Positions 1 to 11,896 of a stretch of 64,000 nt of DNA are shown in pieces. Below the pieces are notes generated by a model. The model ran no database searches. It saw only the letters and a program-made list of their open reading frames with translations, and was not told where the DNA came from. Source of the DNA: Papaver somniferum (lineage: Eukaryota > Streptophyta > Magnoliopsida > Ranunculales > Papaveraceae); assembly GCF_003573695.1 (NCBI RefSeq), contig NC_039359.1:78568783-78632782 (forward strand). Reading direction: 5' to 3'. The first letter of the stretch is position 1. The number at the start of each line of letters is the position of its first letter. The position numbers were made by a program, and so were the translations under genes.

Positions 1-348
1 GGCTTAGAGTTTCCATCTCAAAAGTCTAATCGTAAAATAATGTTTAGCGATCTTACAAAAAATCACGATGATTTAATTATAGAAGATGTTGATGAGTATG
101 CTAATTGACAATTGGCAATGGTCACTCATTGCGGTCAGCAAGTTGCTCCTGGTTTATTAGATCTCACAAGTTGTTAGTTTTCACAAATTGTGTCTTCTTT
201 TGTTGGTACTCTTTGTATTCTTAGAAACTTCTTTGGTTTAGTTGATTTTTGTTTTTCTGGGCTTTTCGCTCTTTGTCAGTTGTATCCGCATGCACACGGG
301 TTGTGTGCTTTTTAATCCATTCTTTTTGATCGATCAAAAAAAAAAGAT
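1..348 (+). mobile_element. 3' end of a LINE (L1-like) retrotransposon, truncated by window start
   Basis: A reading frame is open from base 1 to a TGA at 106-108 (35 residues, ending DVDEYAN). It is followed by about 220 bases of untranslated sequence rich in short T runs and by an A-tract at 336-345. A short open end, a GC-poor 3' region with the phrase gggcttttcgc, and a terminal A-run is the usual appearance of plant L1 3' ends. The frame itself is too short to assign to a domain. It could instead be the last exon and 3' UTR of an ordinary gene, but no intron or polyadenylation context favours that. Confidence 0.5.
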
Positions 349-500
349 ATCGGGTAAGGTATTTGGGAAATCGAACTGCAAAATGTTTTTTGTTTGCGAA
401 AGCTAATTATTAAATTCACCCCATATTAACCCGAAGTCAACAAGACCAGACCACAGTCAGCTTTCCGTCTAGTAAAAGTGGCTTTCTCCCTATTAATTAT

Positions 501-626
501 CTTTTTAATCAGCTTCAATTTTAATTAATATTTTACCAAACGTCTAACTGTTTTTTTTTCTCACAGCACAGCACAACACAGCAAAAAAATGCTTTTACAA
601 AAGCTGCAGCAATACCAAACTAAGCA
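501..626. mobile_element. Right-hand part of a Tourist-like MITE (copy A)
   Basis: This stretch matches 11777-11896, the right part of the complete 700-bp MITE at 11197-11896. Both end in the same inverted-repeat sequence and are followed by TAA and the same host flank (taaggatacac). The left half of the element is not recognisable here, so this copy is truncated. Shared flanking sequence shows that the two copies arose by duplication of the locus and not by separate insertion. Confidence 0.6.
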
Positions 627-689
627 TAAGGATACACACAAAAAACCCCAAAAAGCAAACATACTGATCTATATTCCTTTCAGAAAAAA

Positions 690-1281
690 AAAGGAATATA
701 GATTTCTGACCTTCAATTTTAATCAGTATACTTAACCCTAAGCTGCAGCATATACACAAACTATCAAATGAGTCGTTAGATCAGTCGATTTCTGACCGCC
801 AGATGAATTTTGTAGGTCACATACTAACAAACCCCAAACGCTGTTAAATACAAACGCTATTAAATATAATTGTTTATTATTAATGTTAATTATTTAGTTA
901 ATGGAAGGTTAAGTCAACCGTCTGACTTGACAGTCTCTCACGAGTCTAGGTACCAATGCGGAATATTTCAAATATTGGGTATCAAAATTAGGTGTTGGAC
1001 ATTTACTGGGTACCAAACGTTAAATATACCCCTTAGATTTTTGAAAATGTTTTGAAAATTTATTTCACAAATGCACTTTCATATAAACGAGATTTCGTAA
1101 AACCAACCGGAATTTTCTGACACTATTCGATTGTTATGCATATAATTTGACTGGGGCATTATATAATTAAGAAACTAAAAAATAATCCTAAAAATACAAA
1201 GCATTGTTTAACTACAATTACAAGAACATATGTAGTATTTAATAATGTGAAAACAAAAAGTATCACATGAATGATAATATT
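690..1281. other. Non-coding AT-rich stretch present in copy A, absent from copy B
   Basis: No gene is visible. Copy B passes directly from the sequence matching A at about 690 to the sequence matching A at about 1463, and the short string atctat lies at both edges. Either A gained this piece or B lost it between short direct repeats. The last part (1282-1462) is also present in copy C, which favours loss from B. Confidence 0.4.
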
Positions 1282-1862
1282 TTATATATTTAAATATAAA
1301 AGATAACGCATAGATTACTTATAAGAAATATGAAATTTTAAAAGACTTATATCGCGTAAAATGTTTTTTGCGTTACCCTACAAGCTTGTCATTATTGTTG
1401 TATGAATTGCAAACTTAAGACTCTGGCGCTGATCATATCACTATATAGGAGTACCTTCATCTATTAAATCTATCCCATAGACATCCACCTTCGATGGGGA
1501 TATAAGTCATGAGGTGGTATTGTCATTTGTCATTTTGAAACCAAATACATGTAATATCAATATATTTGTTTACTAAATCTTTATTGTTAAACAAATCTTT
1601 ACAATTAAGCTTTTTAAGAGAACCCAACTTAATTGGGAGAAAAAAAAAAATTAGCACCCCCTTTGCATGGTTCACAGTTCCCACATCTTGCCGAAAATGT
1701 GTTCCCATGCAAAAGGAAAAAGAATAAAAAATAATCGGGGTGGAATAAGGATCGGATAATTACAGTGTACCGATCAAATATCCGTTAGATTAGTCTAGAT
1801 AGGTATGTTCTTGGTTTTAATCTTGTTATATATGCAACTCCGTCTTCATAGTAAAACTTACT

Positions 1863-2357
1863 TCATGGACATGTACCACCAGATCTTCCAGAAAGGTTAG
1901 TACATGAAGATGGTGTATCAGGATTCGGAACTGCTCTTTGTAAAGACTGCTGATGAATTACAAGCTCAATCCTGTTTTTATTTTCAACCTCCGTTTTCTT
2001 TTTCGTATTTTCACTATCCTTAAAAATACCAGCAACGTTCATGGTCGTCATGGCACTCGTACTCGATGGACATCTACCAGTGTTACCTCTACCAGGGAGA
2101 TTAGTGCACGGAGAAGGTGAACGAGGATTTGGAAGTGTCCTCCTGCTTTGCAAGGACTGCTGATGAATTGTAAGTTGAAGCCTATTATTCGAGTCGACAA
2201 CGCCTTCATTTTCCGTTTTCATCAATAACATATCTTTATCTTCTTGCAATATCCTCATCCCTTCAACCTTTTGGAAATTGTTGATGAGTAAGAAAATGGA
2301 CAAACCAGCAAATACGACTACGTTGAAGACATCTCTTCTTTCTTTGATTAGACCCAT
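1863..2357 (-). CDS. CTNIP/SCREW-like secreted peptide precursor with two peptide modules (copy A)
   Basis: A 164-residue protein with no intron. Residues 1-33 look like a signal peptide: a basic start, then a hydrophobic stretch at about 11-27. The rest is hydrophilic and holds two similar modules. Module 1 is residues 59-97 and module 2 is residues 129-164. Each has the leader IHQQSLQ followed by a Pro-rich segment and a two-cysteine core beginning CTNL (Cys84 and Cys96; Cys152 and Cys163). This matches the CTNIP/SCREW phytocytokine family, whose members in Arabidopsis are perceived by the receptor kinase HSL3 (NUT) and act in immunity and water-loss control. I infer secretion and processing into two Cys-bridged peptides; the family assignment rests on the CTN[IL]P-G core and precursor layout. 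Module 2 ends exactly at the stop codon. The codon at 2355-2357 is the only ATG placing the signal peptide at the N-terminus. Confidence 0.8.
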   Translation of the reverse strand: MGLIKERRDVFNVVVFAGLSIFLLINNFQKVEGMRILQEDKDMLLMKTENEGVVDSNNRLQLTIHQQSLQSRRTLPNPRSPSPCTNLPGRGNTGRCPSSTSAMTTMNVAGIFKDSENTKKKTEVENKNRIELVIHQQSLQRAVPNPDTPSSCTNLSGRSGGTCP

Positions 2358-2590
2358 ATTCTGAATTTTGCGAATGAAAAGAAAATGAACTGAATTTAAA
2401 CCTCTTTATTATTAATTTGTTTATGTAAGAGAAAAATGAGACTCAATCAAGAGGATAATTAAATCTTAGCTCTTTCTTTCTTGGAAATGGTTAAATGTGA
2501 TCTGGAGAAATATTAGGTTTAAAAGGATATATTAGCTCTCTCTATATGTTTTTGGTATGAATGATGATGTTGGATGATGAGCTCTTTTGT

Positions 2591-2597
2591 ATTTATA
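2591..2597 (-). promoter_or_regulatory. Probable TATA box of CTNIP-like gene, copy A
   Basis: TATAAAT on the minus strand, about 235 bases upstream of the start codon. The same sequence is kept at the matching place in copies C and D, including D, which is otherwise more diverged. Confidence 0.55.
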
Positions 2598-3159
2598 GGA
2601 TTTTGTCATTTGAGCTTTGAGTTGAATTGGCCAAACATAAAATTGTTTGTAGTAAAAGAAAGGGCGGGATATGTTGAAGTTGAATTAGTTTAAGGATTTC
2701 AAGTTTGAACCTTGACTGAATGTCTTGTAATACACGGATCCTTGAACAGAATATCATTTTTACCAAGAAATAACACTACTCGTACCGTTTCAACAATTAA
2801 GTACTCACTACTAAAAAAGCAACTATGGTCACAAGCCTTAAAAATCAACATAAGCTGTGTGTCTATACTTGGAGTGCTTGTGTTTAAGATTTGTGGATGA
2901 TTTTGTCGTTGTTTTTGCTATTGCAACATTGTTGTATATATACCCATCTGTGCTCGTCTAAGAGACATACGGCACCCAATGGTGTGAAGAAAATTGAAGC
3001 TTCTAATTAACAGACGAACTTATGTCATGTTATAGGTGAAATTAAATATAGAGGAACATGAACTTTACCAAACATACTAGCTCCTGACTGGAATATCTAT
3101 TAGTGAAGTGTTTTAATCAAGGAGTTGACAAGAACACGGTCAAAGCTCCTATCAGCGAA

Positions 3160-3838
3160 TTAAAACGGAGAAGATGCCGGAGAAGGAAAAGACGGATTAC
3201 AGAAGTCGCAATCTAGCATGCTTTTTGTTGACTTTGACGTACATTTATAAATTACGAAATGCCCTTTTGCTTTTAGTTTTCGAAATTTCAACGTACGTGA
3301 CCTATGGGTGGTGATATTTCTCCCGCTGTTGGCTATTTGTCTTCTCTCTTTTTCTTTGGGATCGATTCCTAATTGGATCTTTTTCCCGGTTGTATATATA
3401 TGGATGGAGTACATATTAACAGTTGGAATTTATCTATTTTTGGGGAGAAAAGAAAATGAACAAGTTAACCTAACCAACTGATCATGCACCGTGTGCATGT
3501 TTGGAGAATGGATGGAAATTTTAGAACTACAGAAATAATTTAAAGACTCAGAGATAAACTATTGAACACGATTTAGTAAACACTAAATTATAATATAAAT
3601 TTTTTTTTATTATATTATTGGTTTCCAAAGAGATAAATGGTCTCGTAGCTTGTACATGTTGTCCACATTTTATGTGTTATTTAAGCTCTTGTGGCTAATA
3701 AGTGTTGGACAATCCTAACGTTGTAAATCGATTTTCGAAGTTCATTAATCGATAATTTGTGTTAAATCATTTGACCAAACCTTTTATTCATTTGTTTTGT
3801 TGTTGACCATACAGCATCTTCATAGGGTTTTTTGATAG
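3160..3838. other. Non-coding upstream region of the CTNIP locus, copy A
   Basis: An 84-codon minus-strand frame at 3160-3414 is open in both A and C, but those copies are almost identical, so its conservation says little. No signal peptide, domain or homologue is recognised. The stretch includes TTGAC W-box cores near 3125 and 3227, the type of site bound by WRKY factors. They are 0.8 to 0.9 kb from the peptide start, so a regulatory role is only a possibility. Confidence 0.3.
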
Positions 3839-4472
3839 GTGTTTTTCATATTTCTTCCTTGCATTTTTGAATATTTGGTTCTTTGTTGGTTGAAGCACTC
3901 CAGTGACGAGCTCCTGTCATTTAAACCTGGACTCTTCCGATCAAGAAGAATTAGGAAGAAAACTCTTGATTTGAAATATCTCTTTTCAAAGAAGATTCAG
4001 CATCATAAGGTTAGACTGTCCAGAAAACCGCCTCTCTTCTAATTTAATCGGGTTTTTATGCTTTTAATGTGTCGTTGCCTAGTATTTCTTCTCTTTCTTT
4101 TGTCGTAATACTCGGACATGTACTTGTATGTTCTTGATGTTCCACGATTCTTTCCTACTTATTAATTAATGGCACTCTAATCATATTTTGCTGTTAATAA
4201 AATGGAATCCTTATCTCAAAACGAAACAAAAAAGAATAAAAAAACACCTAAACAAGAGAAGAAAGTTGCAAAAAAATGTAATATGAAAAACATGTTATAA
4301 ATTGGCTAAATCCATAGGACGGGGCAAATATAATTTATCGTTTTTCATTATTGTATTATTTTTAATTTTTCTTACAATAATGGGAATGAGAGGTCATATA
4401 TTTCTTTTTTTGACATGATTGCTAAAGATGGATACCAAGCTTAGTCGGACGTGTACCATTGGATGATCTAAC

Positions 4473-5111
4473 TTTTGGGTGCAATAATCAAAACAAAGAA
4501 AAATCAAATAAGCAAAAGTTATTGATACTTAGCTCCTTTGTAATGGAAGTGATGGATTTGACGAAACGAGCGAGCTTCCTATATCTCCACAACATCAACA
4601 AGGCAAAACTTTGAAAAACAGAGTGAGTCACGTGTTCAACACGTTGCCCTTAAGACATTAGCGTCCGGCTATACTCAAGAGTGATGCTATAGCCCTCACA
4701 GGACGGATATCTCCAGGATAAAACACCCTACGACACCTATTACTAGTATATGTAGTAGATGCTCAACTTGAGCTTGGCAACTCCGAAAAAACACTTAAGG
4801 AAAATCGTTAACATTAAAGAAATCACTATAAAATATTTTCCCTTAGGGGTTTCTCTCTAAAAATTGGAGAATCCCCTTTCCCATAGATTTTACAAAAGTA
4901 GTGAATTTCTTTATATAATGGAATAATACAAGTTAAAAAGATGAACTCCCAGATGTGGGACTAAAAAGCTTATATAGTCTCTTAAAACAACTAAAAAGTG
5001 GAAACTCCACGGTGTGAGACTAATAAGTTTTTTCATTCACAAAAGAAAACAATAAATTATAATTTTTTATTAAAACTTTAAAAATCGTATTTTATTAATC
5101 GTTTTCCAACA
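4473..5111 (-). repeat. 3' LTR of Copia-1
   Basis: 639 bases, ending ccaaca on the plus strand, matching 9506-10146. Its outer edge reads TTTTGGG where the other LTR has TGTTGGG, so one terminal base has mutated. The internal edge touches a purine-rich tract on the minus strand, marking this as the 3' LTR. Confidence 0.88.
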
Positions 5112-8100
5112 ATCCCCCACATGAATGAAAACTCAAGAAAACACGAAAACACAGATAGATCTTGGTAAATCAACAACCCAATCTCACACGCAAACTGACT
5201 GAACAAACTGACAGGTCGTGCATGTTTAAGTTATACTAGCCATTCCAACATCATCTCCTTCACACAACAGTGTGTTGACCCCAGAGTCATACTATGGATT
5301 GCAAAAATCATATAGTATATAGAGATTTCATCTTTAGTTCCTCACAAGTAAGACTAAAGGTTCCTTTCACCAAAGTGAAAAAGCATGAACTAGTGAACCC
5401 TTAGTGACCCTTAGGTCCTAAGTTCCAGTAATACCAAAACCATCAAAACGAAAATCACATAAGAAACGCAGGAAATATCATTTTAGGCAGAGGTGTCCAT
5501 GAGGTCTTGAACCTTTTCTTAGTGAGATATTACCGGAATTACTTGCTAGAGATAGTGAACTGTGTCTTGAACTGCTAGTGATTGATGTAATTCGCGAAAA
5601 CAATCACGGATGATATCTCCAAAGTTGTTGCCAAGCTCGTGCCGTTTTTTTCCAATTTTTCCCTGGACATATCCTGTTTCTAAAAATGCTCTAGAAAATT
5701 AAAGCTCATATTCTCATAGGAAGCGGCCCCACTTTCTCATTCAGATAGGTGAGTTTCCATAAAGAGTGTTACTGCTACACCCCACTTCAATCTTAAATTG
5801 AAACTATAGAACTCATTAAGACTTCTTAAAAGTCATCCTTCACATGCAGTCACACTATCACGTCTACACCATATGGAAGGGACAGAGAATGAAATTATCT
5901 GATAGTGTTTACCTTTACCCACCACAAATTAGTTGTCTCATTCGAAACCTTGATCTTGGGATCTCCAGTCAGCAAGGTTGAGTATCCTTCATGGCAAGTT
6001 TAATTTATGAGCTTAAGCCCCATCCCCCTCGATGCATTTCTAACTATCTCTTTGGATAAACCTTTCGTCAAAGGTTGTGCGATATTATCCTTGCACTTTA
6101 TCCAATCAATGGAAATAACTTCGATTGAGATTAGTTATTTTTAGCTTTAGCTATTATAGCTTGGCTAACACAATGTATAGATATAGCATGGCACAGGCCT
6201 ATGCCACAGAGGAATGTCTTCTAAAAAGCATCTTAGGAACTCGGCCCCCTCTCGTGCCTTATCTAACGCAATACTCTCATATTCCATAATGAATTTTGCA
6301 ATATATGTTTGTCTGGAAATCTTCCAAAAACAAACCCTCTTGCTAGAGTGAAAACATATCCACTCGTAGACTTAGACTCCTCTGAGTCAACTATCTAGTT
6401 TGCATCACGAAGTCCCTCAAGGACGACAAGATACCTTTCATAAATCAAACAAAAGGAAATAGAGTATTTTAGGTACCACAATACTCTACTAAGTGCATCC
6501 CAATGCTCTTGTTCTGGACTACAAGTATATATACTTAACTTACTCACAATATAGGCAATGTCTGGACTCTTATAGTTCATTAAATTCATCAGACATCCTA
6601 TAACTCTTGAGTATTCAAGTTAAGATACTCCATTACCCTTATTTTTCTCGAGTCAACAAGAAGAATCGTATGCAGTATACGCAAGCTTACAATCAGACTG
6701 ATTGTATCTCATAAGCACAAATTCAACATAATGAGAACGAATAAGACTATAATTTTTTGATTTTCTTCTAATCCTCATCCCTAAGATTACATCGAAAGAG
6801 CCTAAGTCTTTATAGTCAACGTTCTCATTCAGTGCATGTTTTTTAGTGGAATTAATCACATCTATGTTTGTATCAAGTATAAGCATATCATCAACATACA
6901 AGCATACAATCACATAGGCATCCTTAACAAGTTACTTGTAAATACACTTGTAAGATTCATTAACTTAAATCCACTACACATTATCACATGATCAAATTTT
7001 CCATGTCATTGTTTACGTGCTTATTTGAAAACCATAAAAGATTCGTTCAATTTACAAACTTTGTCTTCATTACCTTTCACTACATCCATCTGATGTATCT
7101 CCAAGTTTTTTATGGCAGAAATATCAATTAGCATCTTAACAGAAGTAATTCTCGTCACAAGTGAATAAAAATCAAGGAAATCTACACCTTCTTTTAGTTT
7201 ATAGCCTTTAGCTACCAACTTAGCTTAATATTTTTCTACAGTTCCATCTACCTAACGTTTCCTATTAAAGACTCATTTACATCACATGGTCTTACTCCCT
7301 GGAGGTAAACTAGAAATCTCCCAAGTCTGGTTCCGACGGACTGAGTCCATTTCACTAAATGAAGCTTCTTACCAGAATGGGGTTTCAGTAGATGTCAAGG
7401 ATTCTTTACAAGTCTAGGGCTCATACTAAGCTATGCATGTTATGAAGTCGGCTTCATAAGAAGTCTCAAGTCTAATTTTTTTACTTCCCTTAGGCTCAAC
7501 CTCAACTTCATCTTCCTTTAAGATAAGTTATGACTATTTGAAAATAAATCTAGGGGATCAACATCACATCTCTAATGAGGTACATGATTAAGAAGAAACA
7601 TGTTCAAAGAACTCAGCATCCCTAGATTCCGTAATGATATTCACACCCAAAGTCAGAAAAATCACACCAAAGTCAGAAAAATCAGAACACACAACCTAAA
7701 ATCTATATGTAGAAGTATACGACATACCCTGTATGAACACAATCAACATTTTTTGTTTCAAACTAGTTCTTTTTGGAAGAGGAATTACAATCTTAGTCAA
7801 ACACCCCCACACTTTGACACATTCATAATAAGGTCATCCACCTTTCCATAAATCATATGGGGTTCCATCTGATCCTTAAAAGAGTACTCTATTCAGGATA
7901 TACTAGTTAAGAGGACTGCCTCCCCACACAAGGCCGCAGGTAATCCTGAACTAGTCAACATGGCAATTATCATCTTCTTAAGGATACAGTTGTTATGTTC
8001 AAGGCTTCTAATTGGTTTTCAACTTCAAGTTTATACATCTTAAGGCTTCTAAGGCATCATCCTCATCCCTAAGAAAGTATACAAGATAGTACCTCGTACA

Positions 8101-9505
8101 ATCATCTACGGAAGTTATAAACCATCTTTTAACACAGTGGTTTTGGGTTGAACTCATGTCAACTAGGCCTAACTGAATTAATTCTAAGGGCATAGAATTA
8201 CTCTGAACATTTGTGGTCATATTTTGATTCTTCACATATTTCACTTTTGTGTTCAAAAATCCAAACTAAATTTGGGTACGCAGCCTATGCTGGCTAGTTT
8301 AAGCATTGACTTATAAGTTTACGGTTCAAAGTCTACCACGAAAAACATTCAATAACACAAAGAAAGCACAAGAATGAACTATGTTCACTTCATCAGTTTT
8401 CCCTTTAAGCTTATATAGACCCGAAGTCCTATAACTCTTGCTTAAAAAATCATTGTCTAGTTACAACAAGTTTTCCAGATTTAACTAAGATCGTAAATCT
8501 TTTTCCATCTACAACATAACAAGATACAAGATTCTCGCATATGCTCGGGACATGAAAACTTCATTCAATGTGAGAATATTACAGATATGATCTTCTGCTC
8601 GACCTTTTCCTTTTATGCAGCCTCTATTGCAGATGAGTTACTCAAAAAGAGTTTCTCGACATCCCTTATCCTCTGATAGGAGGCGAACATGTCTCTGTTT
8701 CAATAAACATTCTTGGTGGCTCCAGAGTCCACTTACTGGTCTCTCACATTGGTTATTAAGGTTTTTATGCCACTGAACTCGTTCTAGCTTTTTTCAATTC
8801 AATTGGAATTAACTTTCTACTTATTAAGGTTTTTATGTTTTCTACAATTTACCTCCGTGTGTCCAGGAATTTTACAAACATAACAATCACCCTTAATTAA
8901 AGTAATGCCGGATTCAGTTTTACGAAACATACCTTTCTTCTGAAGACTACGCTTAGAGTTGTTTGATGTTCTCTCCTTTGTCAGATTTGGAAGACTTGTG
9001 TTCATCCACATGCTCCTGGTATCCATGTCCCTTTCCAATTTTATGTCATAATCTTTGTTTATACTTTGACCACAGACACGGTAATTTCCCAATCATCTAA
9101 TACACCACATCTCACAAACCTTAGTTCTGAATCGGAAAATAAAATATGAGTTTTGAAGATAACATCTATATCTACAAAATTCGTTTTAATCAACATATCA
9201 AAAAACTCATGGTTACCCAATAAAAACTACTTTAATTAACAACAAATTTCTGCTCGTCGGAATTTTTCAGAAACGTTTCTCTGTTTTGTAAAATATCAAA
9301 AAAATACTTTTACAATTCAAAAAATTCTGAAAATATATGTGGATAACTATAAAGATGTCTACTACATCATGTCCAAAGGGTTCAACTAAATTCCTTAAAG
9401 GTTAAGAGATAAACTCGAAACTCTATAGTTGACCAAAAATTCGTTTTTCGTTTTTTCACTCCACAATTAACAACCATGATTATTACAAATTCTAATGTCT
9501 TAAGA
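5112..9505 (-). pseudogene. Degenerate Copia-1 gag-pol
   Basis: Fragments in order on the minus strand: a gag zinc knuckle at 8817-9092 (CYVC, then GHTEVNC), an integrase catalytic-region piece at 8008-8256, an RT N-terminal piece at 7021-7218, an RT piece with the YVDDML active-site motif at 6653-6913, and the RT-RNase H junction at 6395-6589. Stops and frameshifts separate all of them. No fragment approaches the full length of about 1,300 residues expected of a Copia polyprotein, so the element cannot move by itself. Confidence 0.8.
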
Positions 9506-10146
9506 TTGTTGGGTGAAATAATCAAAACAAAGAAAAATCAAATAAGCAAAAGTTATTGATACTTAGCTCCTTTGTAATGGAAGTGATGGATTTGACGAAA
9601 CGAGCGAGCTTCCCATATCTCCACAACAACAACAAGGAAAAACTTTGAAAAACAGAGTGAGTCACGTGTTCAACAAGCTTCCCTTAAGACATTAACGCCC
9701 GGCTACACTCAAGAGTGATGCTATAGCCCTCACAGGACGGATATCTCCAGGATAAAACACCCTACTACACCTACTACTAGCATATGTAGTAGATGCTCAA
9801 CTTGAGCTTCGCAACTCCGAGAAAAACACTTGAGGAAAATCGTGAACATTAAAGAAATCACTATAAAATATTTTTCCTTGGAGGTTTCTCTCTTAAAATT
9901 GAAGAATCCCCTTTCCCATAGATTTTACAAAAGTAGTGAATTTCTTTATATAATGGAACAATATAAATTAAAAAGATGAACTCCCCGATGTGGGACTAAA
10001 AAGCTTATATAGTCTCTTAAAACAACTAAAAAGTGGAAACTCCACGGTGTGGGACTAATAAGTTTTTTCATTCACAAAAGAAAACAATAAATTATAACTT
10101 TTTATTAAAACTTTAAAAATCATATTTTATTAATCGTTTTCCAACA
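9506..10146 (-). repeat. 5' LTR of Copia-1
   Basis: 641 bases with the expected TG...CA ends (TGTTGGG on the plus-strand left edge, ccaaca at the right edge), followed by the CTAAC target duplication. It matches the LTR at 4473-5111 with scattered mismatches and no large indels. Confidence 0.88.
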
Positions 10147-10185
10147 CTAACCGCCAAAATCTAATATAATTTTTGTCTTATTTGA

Positions 10186-10958
10186 TGTTATAACAAATGG
10201 CTCAATCAAGCAAAATCAATCAAGAATTGAAAATGGAAATGAAATCAAAGTAAAATTAAGTACACAAAACACAAGGATTTATAGTGGTTCGATTAAGATG
10301 ATCTAGATCCACTTGCGAAGAATACGAAATGATTCCACTACGATTTAACAAGGTTACAAGGTGTTTTCCCCAAAATCCCCTCTCAAGAACCCTAACCCTC
10401 TTTTGGTGCGTCCCTTTCTCTCTCTATTACATGAGTTTCTCTTACCAACAAAAGGAAATAGGTTTTCCTTTTATTCTTCTGATGCCCTAGTTTTGGTGCA
10501 ACAAAAGTTTATCACCCGGGATCTAAAGGAATAAGGCCCATACAAGACTAACACTTGTACTCAAGGCACAAAATACAACAAATCTCCAATTTGACTTGAA
10601 TATCATCACCATTCATCATCATCATCTTCGCATAGCCCTTCAAGGGCTCTCAACACTTGTTGACACCAACCAAGTTCAAGCAATGCTTGAACTTGATACT
10701 TGGAACCGGATTCGTCAACATGTCTGCAAGGTTATCTGCTGTAGGAACCTTTAGCATCACTATCTTCCCTTCCTCAACTGCATCCTTGATAAAATAATAC
10801 CTGACATCGATGTGCTTCGTTCTTTTGCTTCAACATCGACTGCTCATCAAATTTCACATCTCTGCTGATAAGAAACTTGTTTGATCTTTCTTCAGGACAC
10901 CATAACATGTAGCCTTTCACCCCCTTTTCATACCCAAGAAATATTTACTTGTTGATCT
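10186..10958 (-). mobile_element. Copia-B remnant in copy A (3' LTR plus two joined internal pieces)
   Basis: 10186-10580 is a 395-base LTR matching 13507-13901 and 61405-61799. The next bases match the end of the RNase H region up to the equivalent of about 14120 in copy B, then jump to sequence matching about 15792 in B (the integrase to RT linker) at the shared string ttct. About 1.7 kb has therefore been deleted. Similarity stops near 10958, so the 5' half and 5' LTR are missing here. Confidence 0.8.
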
Positions 10959-11196
10959 TCCTATAGTTAAGGAAAGTTTTGATGGCGTCAGCAGAGGACG
11001 TCTTATTTACACATCCGAATATTAAAGACACAGATGTCTCGTTGGAGGTGCACTTAACTTTGCACTGAGCATAGCAACAACTTTTGAATCAAATTTTACG
11101 GATACATTAAGGGTATTTTGGACAAAAATATTACTTTAATGGAAAATTACTACTATTAAAAATTAAGCGAAAAAGTCTAATCACGAATGCGGTTAA
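10959..11196. other. Unassigned sequence between copies A and B
   Basis: No open frame of note and no recognisable repeat. This is the junction between the truncated Copia-B of copy A and the MITE that opens copy B. Confidence 0.3.
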
Positions 11197-11896
11197 GGCT
11201 GAGTTTGGTAAAGCTTTGTTTTTTGTCAAAAGCACTTTGAAAACCTATATATGTCAATAATTTTTGATATTGGTGTTTGGTATAAAAAAATTAAACTTGT
11301 TTTTATCGAAAGCACTTCCCAAATTCCTCAATTTTTAAAAGCTGGGGAGGAGGAGCTTTGAAAAGCTACAAAAGCATAATTTGTGGTTTCACCTAAGTTT
11401 AATGCTTGATTTATCTTTTTTATCCCTACTTTATTTTATAAATGACAAAAGTTACCCTTAAATTTATATACAATCACTATTTCTTATACTGCATTCTTTA
11501 AATATTGTGACTTTTTTTTCAAACTATTTTATATACCATTTAATTTAATTTGTCAACAGTAAAAATAAAACAAATATTAGATAAGTAAAATAATTTTTTA
11601 ATAATCATAATAATAGTGGTAATTAGTATGAACATTAATAGTATATAGTAAAAAAATTAATTATTTTTAAACCCAATAAAATTGAATAAAACTTCCACTA
11701 GAGATATATCTGTTTTTGTCATTTTCTATAACAACAATGGTTGAATCTGAAATTTTACCAAACACACTTTGATTGTTTTTTTAATCAGCTTCAATTTTAA
11801 TTAATATTTTACCAAACGTCTAACTGCTTTTTTTCTCACAGCACAGAACAGCAGAAAAGTGCTTTTACAAAAGCTACAGCAATACCAAACTTAGCC
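11197..11896. mobile_element. Tourist-like (PIF/Harbinger) MITE, 700 bp
   Basis: The ends are inverted repeats. The left end begins ggctgagtttggtaaagct and the right end, read on the minus strand, begins ggctaagtttggtattgct. The similarity extends inward as far as AAAGCACTTT. Flanks are TAA on both sides (11194-11196 and 11897-11899), the TWA-type 3-bp duplication made by PIF/Harbinger transposases. The interior is AT-rich with no coding capacity. A truncated second copy lies at 501-626. Confidence 0.75.

Larger units (their letters stand above)
1282..4472. repeat. Duplicated CTNIP locus, copy A (left of the Copia insertion)
   Basis: This segment aligns in direct orientation with 58190-61370 (copy C), with parts of 11945-13472 (copy B), and more weakly (1616-2810) with 18121-19310 (copy D). 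By eye A and C differ at roughly 17 positions over 1290-3410. To the right of about 3500 they differ more often, and there C usually agrees with B. The copy is interrupted at 4472 by a Copia element and resumes at 10147. Confidence 0.85.
4473..10146 (-). mobile_element. Ty1/Copia LTR retrotransposon (Copia-1), complete outline, degenerate
   Basis: The outline is defined by two LTRs (4473-5111 and 9506-10146) and a perfect 5-bp target-site duplication, CTAAC, at 4468-4472 and 10147-10151. The element lies on the minus strand: a polypurine tract (GTGGGGGAT) adjoins the left LTR, and degraded gag, RT and RNase H pieces read right to left. Copies B (13468-13472) and C (61366-61370) have the uninterrupted CTAAC, so both preserve the empty site. 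By eye the two LTRs differ at about 5% of positions in their first half. Confidence 0.9.

Noticed and set aside
870..1055. 61-codon frame on the plus strand
   Set aside because: No signal peptide, domain or conservation in the other copies; its composition fits random AT-rich DNA.
2712..2900. 62-codon plus-strand frame identical in copies A and C
   Set aside because: It overlaps the upstream region of the peptide gene and its conservation is explained by the recent duplication or conversion.
3160..3414. 84-codon minus-strand frame open in copies A and C
   Set aside because: The two copies are almost identical at the DNA level, so open frames are expected to be shared; no independent support.
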